Made by a program: the position numbers and the translations under genes. The notes under the pieces are model-generated. The model made no database searches and was not told the DNA's origin. It saw only the letters and a list, made by a program, of their open reading frames with translations. 64,000 bases of DNA from Isoetes taiwanensis (Eukaryota; Streptophyta; Lycopodiopsida; Isoetales; Isoetaceae): positions 8,871,525-8,935,524 of the forward strand of contig JAJEKV010000017.1 in NCBI GenBank assembly GCA_021234155.1, read 5' to 3'. Each line of letters starts with the position of its first letter. Positions within the stretch are counted from its first letter, which is position 1. Shown one piece after another: positions 11,640 through 24,700 of this stretch.

Positions 11640-14600
11640 AAGAATTGACGTTGATAAAGGAGTATATATATGCTAATGGTCACAATTGGGAGTTCATTGA
11701 TGCTCTAAGACTCTCGCATTCCAACTCATACCGCCCCATAACTTATGCCTGAATGCCTGTGTAATTTTGTTCTTCTAATCGGTATTGCTACACACATTCA
11801 CGTTACTCCCTCGATGTCGAGGGCGGAACCCCGCCTGTCAATAGCAAACAAACCCAAACAAAAAAAGGGGACAAACAGAAAACAAAACAGTAACGCTTGA
11901 TGTCGCCAACATCAACTCAGTTTCACGCCATCTGAGTTCACCCCACGCTCTAGCCGCGATCTCTTTGGTAAGTTTGAAACACAGCATTATATAACTCAAA
12001 CACACCTTCCGGCTGCCTCTTTCTGTGACACTGCCTCCTAAACCTATGGCCGCTATGGCTTAAACCGACCGCATGCTCCTCCCTTTATATCAACACAAAG
12101 CCTTTATCATTGAGAAGACCCTGTATGCTCCGATAGCTTCCCGTGAAAATCACCAACACTTTCCACAATAGTTTCTAGAAACGCCTTCATCCCTCTTGCA
12201 ATCTTCTTAGTAGCTTCCTCGCATCTAACCATTGAAAATTTAGGCTCACGCGTCTATTTATGGAACATTCCAGAAACAACCCCTTTATAATTACATGTTA
12301 GAGATATGGAGTAGATAACGCCGGGCAGGTAATTCTTGAAAAAAAAATTGAGGGCCATCAAAATATGAGGGTGCGCGTAGGCGTACGCTCCCAGCCATTT
12401 TGATGGGTCTCAAAATTTTTTGAAGTAACACTGAGGGCCGTGGCGCTATCGCCTAACTTAACGCCCGAGAGTTTTGGGCCATCCATCATTATCAAAATTG
12501 ATCTTGATCCGCCCATTTCATAACATCCTAGGGTGTTATGGAGTAGTAGTGTGTTATAGTTCTCCAGTAACAATAATCGGACAAGATTGATCTGAACCGC
12601 TGGATCACTATAAACTTGAGGGGCGTGTTAAGGAGCTATTGGATGTTATGTTAAGTTCTACGGTCTTCATGGATGTTACTTCGTGCTATAGTAGGTAATC
12701 ATTTATTTGCGTTTGGGTTCTATACAATCTTATACTATTGGCGATTAACTTTCCTTATCTCAAACCTTTCCTTCCAAGCCAAAGCCAAATATGAAATTTT
12801 GTGTAAGTTTGCGTTTAGGATTTCAAGGTGTTCTTTTCCCAAGTCTTTTCCAGCCAAAACTTTGATTATAACAACTAGTCCATTATCCGGACCAGCAACT
12901 AAGGCGGACAGTTGCTATAGTGACACGAGGACCATTTCCAATATCAGATTCAACTTTTACAACTATCACAGCATCCAACGGCAGCCTCGGCCAACTCAGA
13001 TATGAAGATTCAGCCACCACTAAAAAAATTCACTGCCATGATCTTCAACAGATAACAAAACCAATTCTATATGGCCGTTCAAAACACAACAAAGACAGTC
13101 CAAACTGATCAATGCAATTGCTCCGTATCAAAATGTCATCCTACCAAGAAATTTCAAAGTATTATCCTCATCTTCATACGCATGTGAACAATTTAGATCA
13201 AGACAACTTATGTGCCAAAAAATTACAAAAAGAAGTCAGAACAAAAGGAAGTAAAGGAAGACTAGACCGAGAAAAGAGGTTATGTTAAAGGTCAGCCACA
13301 GAAAGTCAATTCAAAATTCGAAGAAGTGACATCGCCAAAAGAGATCTGAGAGAAAAACTCCCGAGTAAGAGTAGATGGCTCAGGGAAATCTCAACAATTA
13401 TAGCATATGCCTATTGCTGTGAAAAGAGCATCAAATAACAAAACAAACATGAGAAGCCGATGTCGTCAAAATGGCAAATCAAACATAAGAAGTCGAATAT
13501 TTATTTATCGCCTTCCCTCTCAAGAATGGCGATCCAACAGTGGAGATCAATACCATCATCGTATATTTTTAACAAGAGTAATTGCTGCCATAAAAATGTT
13601 GATGCCAATATATAGTCCACAACACAATAATTAACAAATAGTCGCTAGCTATATCAAAGACTTAAGAATTCGATATTCTAGTTGTACATTTTTACCAAAT
13701 GCCAAGTAGGTATATGCGAGTACAAGATATCATGAGAGATATGGTTGAGGAACATCTGGATATCACTGGCATCTAACATTGGCAACTTGGTTGTTTGCAA
13801 ATACTTTCTTCATGTGCCAAGTTCCAACGTAAAACAAACATCTGCTCTTTGCTTTTAAATCCAAATAACCAACATACTTTGATCCAAACAAGTCAATATG
13901 CATAAGATGGTGTGAGCAGCAATAGGAAAATCAGGGTTATTGAAGCCATTGACTTCTTTGCAGTTGAGTATCATGTTGATTGTCTAACACTCCAAGATAT
14001 TTCACCTCCCATTTAAATAACCTTGTGTTGTATTTGAAGGACAAGCGAAACTATAGATTTGGAAAATCCTCTATAGTGATTTTCTGATCGAAAAGTACAA
14101 CCTTTTCAAACGCTGTAAGACCTACCTTGCCAATGCCATAGATTCAAACACAAGATAAACTCGAACTACAACAGAAACCCATGTTCATCAATACATGAAA
14201 TGCGGAAAAAATTTAACCAGTTGAGCATCACCAAAGTAGTTGCTTAGGGCCCATCTCCATTAGGGTCTTCTACCAAAATACTTCCGCTCATGATTTGTCT
14301 TTTCCGTTTTGCTTCCACCAGAGGTCAATTGAGGTTACATGACACTGCACCCGGTAGAATTTTAAATGCACCATCAGTGTATTTGAAAAACTGAAGTTGC
14401 CATGGAGTTTGTTAGGGTATATCCATACTGCCTTCCAGTTCTCCCGCGGAATCAAACCAGTTAACTTAAAGGTAAGAAAGCGTTTGTTGCTCTATCAGCG
14501 AAATCCAAAAGGTAAGAAATGCGATTGAAGATGGAAATGATCTGCATTTGTTCCGCCAGTAATTGCAAATGTAGCGCAAGCATGAAACTCGAGTATGATG

Positions 14601-15160
14601 CTAATGTTCCACCCTTAGTGTCAAAGTGCTACACATAGAATTAAAGGTTTTCAGAGACTGGTCCATTTGCCAGGTTTAGGACTGTCATCTTATGTTATGT
14701 AAAATATGCATGACAGAATTTGAAAACAAGCTTTCGGTTTTTAGCCCCTTGTCAGCTTTCTGGTTCTTTGATTAATGTGCAGGGAATAGAGATAGAGAGT
14801 ATTTAGATAGGGCTAATTTATGCCTTGAGCCAGTCTTTTATCTTGATAACTTGTTGGCACCTGCCAATACCTTCAATAATATTCTTGGCACTGCATTCTT
14901 GCTAGCTCTGCCACTTATCTTGATCTACAGCAAAAAATATATGCTTCGAAGTACCAGGACGAGTTTATGATACTTATTCCAGACATCTTCAGCTCCCTCG
15001 CTGCCGGCATTTTCTCTCAAACCCCCCTTTTTATTTTAAACAAATGTAACTTTGGCCAAGGACAAGTTTAAACGCAAATGCTAATTAACAAATCCATCAA
15101 TTCAAAAACCTGATTGTAGGTTGTCCTGGTTAGATGTCCAGGCAGCACTACCATTGATTT
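11640..15160. other. No recognisable gene
   Basis: This AT-rich stretch lies downstream of the host gene. Open frames are short and unsupported on both strands. On the minus strand near 14,950-15,010 a short stretch reads as plausible protein (SEGAEDVWNKYHKLVLVLRS), but it lacks clear splice partners. Confidence 0.4.
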
Positions 15161-15180
15161 AGCAAAATAATTTTTTTTAC

Positions 15181-15280
15181 CTGGTTTCAGCTTCCGGAGA
15201 AACCACTGGTAAGGTTGCCACTTGCTTCCAGTCTCTTCAGGAAAACCAAGAGCCTTCCTAAATCTAAAAGACGGAACCAT
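15181..15280 (-). CDS. Possible exon of a downstream minus-strand gene
   Basis: The minus strand shows an acceptor (CAACATAG), 100 nt of open sequence beginning MVPSFRFRKALGFPEETG and continuing SKWQPYQWFLRKLKPG, then a donor GTAAAA. It lies about 300 bp after the stop of the HEAT-repeat gene, so it is more likely to belong to another gene than to that one. I do not recognise the protein, and no neighbouring exon joins to it convincingly. Confidence 0.3.
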
Positions 15281-15585
15281 CTATGTTGCAAGAATGCAAA
15301 CAATCATGTGTCCCACATATTTACTTAACCTGATGTGCTTGCCGGATTATATTGTAATCTTAAACCTGTGTAAACCCTGTAATCACACATTCGGGCGATT
15401 TCTAACCTGCTAACAGCTGTTCTTGGTGTACCTATCTGTTATCTACCCCTTCTGTGCCATCATCTCCCTCTAAAATATTTTAAACTAAGCTTTTTGTTTT
15501 GGACTCTTCCCAAGGAGCAGGTACAATACCACTCCAATTAAGACATCAAGCATAGAAATCGCATTAATTCCCAAAATTAATCGCT

Positions 15586-15761
15586 TTATTGGGACATACA
15601 AGCCAACAACTGTTCACAAAGACTACGCAGTTCAGGTGATGAATCTAAAATGAGATGCTGGACAACACTCTTTTTAACATCGATTAATTGTGTTGCAATA
15701 TCTTCAAGGATTTGCTCATTAGAAAGAAGCTGCCATTAACTTTGCTCCCCGCAATCCGTTC
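15586..15761 (-). CDS. HEAT-repeat gene, terminal exon with frame problem
   Basis: The acceptor TATGCAG leads to ERIAG in the expected frame. A run of four G then shifts the frame, KLMAAS follows in a second frame, and [20 protein letters not shown] continues in a third to [12 protein letters not shown] and a TAA. The exon is 176 nt, two bases off a multiple of three. Either there are two one-base errors in the sequence or the gene is damaged at its very end. Confidence 0.65.
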
Positions 15762-18700
15762 CTGCATAACAGCAAGGTTCAGCCTACGTAGTGAAGGGGC
15801 CTCATCATAATGGCAGTAACAATACGCTAAAGCGAAGCTATTGTCAGTATGACAAAGCAGACAAGGAACACCAGTGCTCTACATCACTTGAAGTAACTAA
15901 AATAACCCAGCCACTCCATCCTTATTTCTAACATGATACCAGATCCAAGGTTGACAAATCATGCAAAATGATGTAATCAGTCACTTGACCACTTAAATAA
16001 CTCACGAAATTGGAAGATGAATTAGGTTTAATGAGAAGATGGAAGATGAATTGGAAGATGCATAATTGGAAGATGAATTAGGTTTAATGAGACCTGTCTG
16101 GCACCAACAAATTGACCCATAAGATGATGTTAAGTATGGAATCTCTATACATGTCCACGTGTACAAACATGTGAGTGCCTATTTATTCTGTAACATATCA
16201 ATTATCGATTGAACCAGTTCGTCCCATTCCTCTCTCTCTTTGCATCTGGTATCAGAGCTACGGCTCTAGAGAGATGAATAGTTTAGCAGCATTGCATTAT
16301 TGGTTTAAAAGTCAGATCATAAAGATTTGTGAAGCAGGTAAAAGGCTTAGATCCTGGTTGAATTTGAGCATTTAAGGCTTGATTTCTTGCAAAATCTTTG
16401 CTAAACTTGGAGAAGCAGGAAGGATCTGTCCCGGTGTCAAGCGTTCTTGTTGTTTTATGGTCAAATTCAAGGGAGATTTTATACATCTTGAACAATCTTT
16501 GCAAAATAGGTTTAAATCTTGAGAACAAAGAAATAGATCTATAAGATCAAGTGCTGGTTCCTCAGGCTAAGGGTGTTTCTTGCATGTATTTGCAATATTA
16601 GCTTGATTGAAGGCAGATCTAGGAGGATTTATTATAACACTACTGCTAGGATGAAGAAATTTGGAGCAGAGAGTAGACCCGAATGGAGCATTCTTGCAGA
16701 AAGGGAAGAATCGATCGGAATCTACAGTCTTCAGAAATTCTCCTATGAGTGATTTTTATTAAACTCCTAGATCTGGCTGTAGAATTATCTGTAGCATGAA
16801 AGGATGCCAGATCTGCAGTCGGGACGTGTTTTTTGTTGATTCAATGGTCAGATCTGCAGTAGCGACAGATTAGTTGATAATCTATAGGCGGAAATAGCCC
16901 TTTAAACTTGTTGACGAATAAGCGGAAGCTATTTTTTGTTGTTTTCCAAAAACGTGCAGTGACGGAGCTATTATAGGTTTTCTTCAAAACCCGCTCAAAG
17001 GGAAAAGGGGTCCGTACATTTTTGGTTAACGTAGAAGGCACGGAAGAGGATTTCGAACCAACTGGAAGCAGGAAATTGGAAGGAATTGATTGGCGGTATT
17101 TGGTCTTAGAATTTGTCTGAAGGGCTAATCCGAAGGGCTGATTACTCAATGGGCAGCTTTCCTGTGGTGTTGATCAGAATTATTAGCAATTTGATGCTCT
17201 AACTGGAGTTGCATATAAATTTTATGGGAGTTACCTGGAGGTTTTTTGAGGAATTTATTTCCAGCATCCATCAAACTAAGTCCTCATATATATAAATTTT
17301 TTTTTTGAAGTCTTCGATATATGACCAGGTTATGGAGCAGGGGGCAGAGGTTTCATTCTGTTTTCCTCAAACTGATATATGTTAATCAGTATTCAGCAGC
17401 TTGGTCTTATTGGAACAATAATTTGGAGGATTTCAATGGCTACAAATGTAAGGATACAATTCGAATGTAGCATTGGAAACAAATCTGCTCTTGAAGATCC
17501 CTCTGTTTAATGGATTGCTATGTTCAAGTCAGCTTGTTCCAGAATTTAGGCTTTGTCAAGCAGTGGTAGAAAAAGTCAAATGAGGGTGCATCCCCATTAG
17601 CCAGCACCAGCAATTTCATGCAGTAATTTCAGGGTCCCAGTTATCAGTTTCTGAAGATCACCATTCCTATTGCACCTGAGATGACGTTTTAGCCAGTTCT
17701 GACAAAAAATAGGAAGACGACAAACGAAATCAGGAAGAGGACAAACGAAATCTTGCTAGAGGACAAATTCAGTTCTGATTTAGGGTATTCAGAAGCTTTC
17801 AAATCCATCTGAATTGGAGTTCCAGGCCTGTGCCATATCCGCAAAATCAAACTCCAGTAGCGAAATGGGAACGTTACTCCGGTGCCTGTAACTTGCAAGG
17901 TGTCACAGTTACCGGCCTGTTTTGAGCGTAATGAGGATGCACCCTGGGGCCTGTTGCCAGGAAAGCTTGGAGGCTTGTTGCTGGGAGAATCTTGCAATTG
18001 GCAGATTTGAGGCTTGTTGCCATGACCTTGCAGTTTGCTGGTCTGAGGCTTGTTGCCAAGGAGAGTTTAGCAGATTTGAGGCTTGTTGCCATGACCTTGC
18101 AGTTTGCTGGTTTGAGGCTTGTTGCTAAAGAAGAGTTTGCAGGTTTGCAAGTTTCAGGTTTGGCTTGTGCTATATTGGGCTCACAAAGTTGGTTGGAGTT
18201 ACACTGATTTTAATCTTGCAAACTCTAGTTCGTACAAATTCTTACAAAGGACAGGGAACAATATTCCTTGTGCACAAAACATGGTGTCCCAAACATATTC
18301 ATACCTCAAGGAGAGTTATTGGATTGCTGATGCACTGTCATATGATTTAGGCTGTTGTGTTTTTAGCTTGGGATTTGTTTGTTGTTAGCTGGCCATTGGT
18401 AGATGTAAATTTTTAGTTGCAGGTCAGCAATGGGATTAATCTTCAACCTTGATGGTTTCCAAAGCATTCCTTATCTACAGGTATTTGGTCTTGATGAAGA
18501 AAGTTTTGGAGCAGAATTTACTTGAAGATCTATGCCTACTGTAAGTTCAAGGATTTGAATTTATAGAATTTATTGGAATGCTTTGGCAGGCTTACAGCAA
18601 GAAAATTTCAGTTTGAGGGAAAGTTTTTCAAACTGAACTTTTCTTCCATTTTGAGGTTGAGGGAGAGCAGATTATGTACGTTGGTGGGTTCTTGCTTGAT

Positions 18701-21700
18701 AAGGGAAAAGGAAAGGCAAGGGGACTCCAGTGCTATGACATGTTAGTGCTATGAGTTGTTAGAATATCAAGGACCTCAATCTTCTTCTAGTTTGCAAAGT
18801 ATCAGCTGATCTTGGAGTTCCTTTTAGTTGCAGATGATCTTGATATTTGAATGAGATCGGTTTGATCCTAGAGTCTTATGCAGCCGGTTTCTTATAACCG
18901 GATGGTTGCTGCACATGATGGATGAGATATGGATGAGATTTTATCTCAGGGAGAGATTATTATCTCATGTAGATTTTATGGTGTGTTGAAAATGTGTACA
19001 GGTTTGGATTCTCACACATAAGAGTTTCAGGAAGAGTGTAGTATGGAATCTCTATGTGTAATATATGTATATATACTTGTACATATATCTGCATGTCTAT
19101 GCGTACAAATATGTGTACATGTGAGTGCCTATTTATTCTGTAACATATCAATTATCAATTGAACCAGTTCATCCCATTCCTCTTTCTCTTTGCATTTCTC
19201 ATCGATCTTTCACGTTATCAAATGACGAGCAGGAATATGGCCGTAGAAACATTTTGGTACTAAAATCAAAATACAATAAATCAAGATAACTCAAGGCAAC
19301 TGGAGTATATGGTGGTATTTGTTCCTTTCTTCCTTTCCAAGAACTGCTTAAGGTTCTGTTGAGCTTTCAATCTTATCCTTTTAGGGGCGTTCAAGTAATG
19401 CCGCTAGAGCCACTTTGCTGCCTGTTTTACTCTTTAGGAGCCCTCAAGAAAATTTCTAGAGCCACTTTGTCCCCAGGTGGAGGTAGGTCAGATTCCTTCT
19501 TGTTGCTCTTCTCATCCCCAAAGACAGCTTTAATTTGCATATTACCAATTCTCAAATTGATTACAACAGTAAAATTTCAGATTGTGCCCCCAAATAAGAA
19601 CTCTTTCCCATTGTGCATAAAAGATGAGGTTTGAAGTGCATGAAGTGTACATACCTCAGGACAGCCTTTTTCTTTGATGTGACTTAAAGACAGCATAAGT
19701 AAATCATTTGCATATGGTACAAGAGCACGATCTTTGAAATGATAAACCAGGTTAAAAAATATGTTGAGAATAGCTGTCCGTATACAAGAAATGATCTCAT
19801 TCTGTAATACATAAAACAAGAGCAGATGAATATCAAAGCTTGATTTAGACTTGAAACTAGAAACATACTATACCATACCATACCATACCTGAAGATGATT
19901 TAGGAGGTGTGGTACAATGAAATGTATAAAATGACAATAAGAAATGACTGGAAGTTTTGAACAAGTGCTGATTAGGACGTTTGCCATACACAACCGGAAT
20001 GCAAGAATGCTTTGCTCAGGACCACTGTCCCTTATATGTACGTTTTCTGATATTACACTGGAGGAAGAGAAAAGGCTTAACGGCATTGCATGAGCATCAG
20101 ACAATAGGCAGCTCATTACAGCATTCAAAACCTTATGTTCTGTCCTGTCGCCAAGGCCTATAGATAAACCAAAAAGAAATTATCAGCAGCTCAAAATATG
20201 TCAGAAATTTGCATATGAATAAGCACCTATATATTTTTTTGAGCCATGTTTGTCCATTGCAAGTTCAGTACGGATCATTATTGCAAAGCAATCTATGCAA
20301 CCATGCTGAGCCTTCTGTATGTTAACAAAGTCTACAAAAAAAAGGGTTCATGCAGCTAAATATAGTACTAAATATGACAGATGAGAACCAACAGCAAGAA
20401 AAACCTTCATGAGGAACAGGCCACATCAGTATAGATGCTAATAATGCTTGGATCAGCATCATCTTAGGATTTTGAAAGCTTTGGCTCTCCCAAATCTGTA
20501 AGATATTAGCAAAATTAAACGAATTACAAAATTTTGCAGGATGTTTGACATACCATCAGTGAGTTGCATATGGCAAAGATGTATGCTTTTACTCTTGGCG
20601 CATCCATTGCCTTTGTTGCTTCTTCAAGTCGAAATGCTAACATAGGCAGTATGACCTGAATAGTTGTGAACATACCATTTAGATACCAAAATTGCTTATA
20701 TGTGCACTGATATAACAATAATGCTGGCAGCATTTAGCTGATTACAAGTAGCTTATGTAGAGAAAACCTCGTATAATCTAAATGGAGATGAGAAGCTATA
20801 GGAAGATGGAAGGCAGTAAGCTGCCAAAGACTAAATGATACATTGAGCACCTTGGTGATAATGGGAATTACTTCATTTTGCATGAGGTGGAACCGTCCTA
20901 CAGTCGTTTACAATTGGTAGTTAATGCTTTAACATAACTACATCGCATATGGATGTTTATATGCTAATATGCTCCACAAAGTGAAGTTTAATCGGCTTGA
21001 AATTTGATGCAAATTTGGCCAATCATCAGCTACTTTTGTCTTTGAGTTACAGTATCACAAATTTAACTGTTCCAGGCTTTATCTGCTCACGGACAAAACA
21101 AACTTTAATATCCAAATAATCGCTATTTGGATGTCATTCATCTTGGACTCTTTAAAAGCTGTTGTCAGTGACAGAAATAATTCTTAATGGTTAAGCACAC
21201 ATATGTGCTGACATGGCAGCCTATGTATTTACATAGGACCATGGTTTATAGTTTAGCATGTATTTAAGTTCATGTATGCCCCCTAGGTTAGGTGTCAACG
21301 TGCTATGCTCTACACGTCACATATGTGACCATCTTCTGTAGCACCGAGAAAAACAACAATCCAATCCATCATATTCCTTTTTCTGAGTTTCACTCCGTCT
21401 CTTTTCTCTCTTGTTTTCTTGCTGTTTGATTCTAGCCTAGATCACAAGTTTTGTCAGTCAGAATAAAGTCATTCTGCAGGCATATCCTGTAGCCTTGAGT
21501 AACTAAATTGACTATGATATTTCCTGATTGGCACTAAACAGTACATTTCGTCTTCTAGTCTGCTTTTCCAGTGCTCAAGTAACCATTCAATTCCTCCATG
21601 GAAACAGACCCCCGAGGTCCAAACGAAATCTGCTATCCACTCATGCTTTGCTAAGCGGAAGAGGGAAAAGCAGATATCAAAAAAGTCCCAGTGAGCTGCA

Positions 21701-24700
21701 TAATAGGCGACCACCTTGCGCAAAAGATGTTCTTCATTCTTTGTACCATGTGATAAGAAGACTCCTTGCTTAGTGTCAATGGTGCTTTTCACTTGCTTCT
21801 GCAGACATTAACAAAATCTTTCTTGCTCTGACCATTGCCCATCTGCAAGTGGTGAACTGCACTGCCAAACCTATAACCAGCTGGCATACGTCCTTTACAA
21901 AGACACGGACAGAATCCCAAGTTAAAGAAAGGGACTTGCAAATATTCCAGCTTAAGGGAGAACCGAGCAACCTCAGCACATTAAGTAGATCTTGGATATG
22001 CAAAACGTGCTTATGTCAATGAGTTGGTGACAGGACACATTTAGCCTGACTTGGACTAAACATTGTGGACCAAAAAATTGTTAACAGTACTTATATAGAG
22101 GGACGTATCCTTTTGTCTTTCATATATTGCACTCTCTCTCTTCTCCCATTTGCAACTAGGCATACTTATACATAAGATGCATCAACTAGGAAACTATAGG
22201 CTCGACAAAGAATGTCTGGCATAAAAAAGAATGTTGCTATGCATAACTTGGATACACACAAATTTGCTTATAATAAATGATGAGACTAGTCAGCAATCAA
22301 AAATTCTATTCAAGAACAGAAATTTAGAACAATGTAGGGATGGACTCGTGGAATAGAAGTTGATTTGGCTTTAAAAACGCCCTTACGCTTAGGTGCAATT
22401 TAACAGGATCATTTCCTCAATATTAATGAAGACGGCTTTCTTCAAACCCCAAGATTTTAACATCCATTTATTATCAAAGAGGCCAAGCAGCTGATGTTGA
22501 TCACTCTTTGCGAACTCTGTCATTTGGCTGAAATCAAGTACGAAGTCCATTTTGTCTTCAATTTCAAATCAGAGATAAAAGGAGCAGGATGCCTGATGAG
22601 AATTTGTCAGGTTCAATTAAGAAATCTAGGTAACCCACTAAGCCACAAGAGAGCAGAGACTTTATCCCCTCAGGGTTGACTTTCAGATAGAAATCGATAT
22701 CGTCAACCGAAAGAAATGCAAACAAAGAACTGCTCAGCTATAGATCTCTAGTAAGCAGTAATAGGTTCAGATCCATGCCACGACAATTTTGCTTGCTCAT
22801 AGAAGATCCTATCCTCATCAAAAAGCAAAAGACTGAAATTGCAATGTACAAAAGCTGTATTAGGGTGAACTCACACTTGTGGCCGCCCATGATCCTAAAT
22901 TCTAATCCTTTTTGGATTCCTGGGCGCCCCCTCTATCACACTTGGGGTGCCCAGGATGCAATTCCCTTGGGGCTTCCCTATGGGAAATATCCCACTTTTT
23001 CAATACAGTAAAATGGATGATAATCTGAATTTTACTCAGCAAGAAGTTAATCAGCTTATACACCATGACTTGGAGTGTCTTTATGTTTCAAATACATGGG
23101 TAAATCCATCAAAGATCTCCCTGCTAAAAACAAATTCTATAAGGATAACTTCCTAAATATATCAGCAGATGGTTTCATCGTATGGCTGCCGAATAAAGTG
23201 AGATACTCTATGGGGCAGTTTAGAGTGTCATCTCACCAGTTGGAGATTGAGGTTGATAGGGCGAAAAATTTTAGTTGTGAAGATCGGAAATGCCCAATGT
23301 GTGATCTAAACATGGTTGAGTCATAAGAACATTTTATTTTTACCTGCCCAACCTACTAGACCATTAGAGGCAGATGTCATTGTCTTTTTAGAGACCCCAA
23401 ATCTCTTAGACAGCTGGTAGAATATTACGATCAGAAATGTGTATCTTACATTGTATATGAACTATCCCTAGAAAGGAGAAATATTCTCAAATAAAAAATC
23501 CAATGAGTCTGAAGCAAACAGAAATAACTAATTTCTTTTCATCTGAGTCAAATGATGATAAGATGATAGTGGAGTCATCACAAAAGAGGAAGTAGCGTGA
23601 CCCTAAAGGGGTGACTTTGGCACTGTCTAAGAAGATAAAACGATCAGGAGTCATGCAACATAAAAGGTCTTTCCAGAAGAGGCCGAGCATCAAGCATCAA
23701 AGCAAGTCAAGAAAGGGTATTATGAATTACTTTGCAGCAGTCACAGGAACGAATGGGCTATCCCCATCAAATTTTCCTCCTGAAGGTCTTGAATTCTGTA
23801 TGTGTTATGGTCTCACAGACCCTTCGGGTCTTACGTAGACATTAACAAATCTTTCTTTCCTTCTTTCTTTCGTTCTTGCTGTCTTTAAGTGCACATGTAG
23901 TTTGCTAAACAAACCCTCTGGCCGGAACCTCATTCTCAACTCCTATTCTCTAAATTCCGAATGTTCTGATAACATGCATGAAGCAATATTGATATGTGGT
24001 TGTCAATGTGTAATGGATAACTACAATAATTAGGATGACGTCATGCCCCTTCAATTGAGGTACGTATATGTTAATGTCAATGTGTAATGGATAACTACAA
24101 TTGTTAGGGTGAAGCCATGCCCCTTCAATTGAGATACCTATATGCTAACAGTAATGACAGCGTTCGGATAAATCCCTTACATCTGGCAAGAGCCTGCCAC
24201 ATAACTCAGCAGAGAGTTTACGGACATCCTCATACTCAGTGTTCCCAGACATTCTGAAAAGAACGGGATAAAATAACAATGGTGAAATTGCTGATACAGC
24301 AAACCAGATAACATATAACTAGATGTTTTACCTGTCTATTAGAAGCATTGCTATATTGGTGCAGGATATGGCCCCAGAAGTTGCATCAACTGCAAGTGCC
24401 TCTAGGTAAGTGTCAACAACTTACATATTAAGAAGGCGACCTTTCTGGTAAATGTTAAAGAAAGCTTACCAGAAGTTAGATCGTTCTTAATGCCCCCATA
24501 AAGTTCCTTGCTATCGATATTTTGGAAAGCTTCAAGATTAAGAACCTTTAGAACCAGCAACGGGCTCAACCATTGAAAAATTCTACTCCCATCATCATCA
24601 TTGTCTTCCCCCTGCTTCTTTTCTTCTAATGACCTGAAATTACACGTAAACAAGATATTAAGTATTTCCTGCCATGGAATGAAGGAAAACATAAAGAACT

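Larger units (their letters stand above)
16128..19194 (+). mobile_element. Non-coding LTR retrotransposon (LARD-like), in intron 24
   Basis: Two LTRs, a primer binding site and a purine tract bound 2.8 kb with no gag or pol motif in any frame. The 5' LTR (16,128-16,244) starts TGTTAAGTATGG and the 3' LTR (19,037-19,194) starts TGTAGTATGG. They end alike, at TTTGCA. The primer site TGGTATCAGAGCT is at 16,247 and the purine tract CAGGAAGAG ends at 19,036. The 5' LTR is about 40 bp shorter, lacking a stretch present in the 3' one. No target duplication is visible. A relative lies at 41,690-42,010 on the other strand. Such an element would need proteins from a coding partner to move. Confidence 0.75.

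Noticed and set aside
17970-18148. CRISPR-like spaced repeats
   Set aside because: Units differ in length, spacers are themselves repeated, and the context is a plant LTR element. It is an ordinary minisatellite.
21469-22003. Two minus-strand open frames in intron 19
   Set aside because: They read as plausible but unrelated protein. Exons 19 and 20 join in phase without them, and no splice borders support them.
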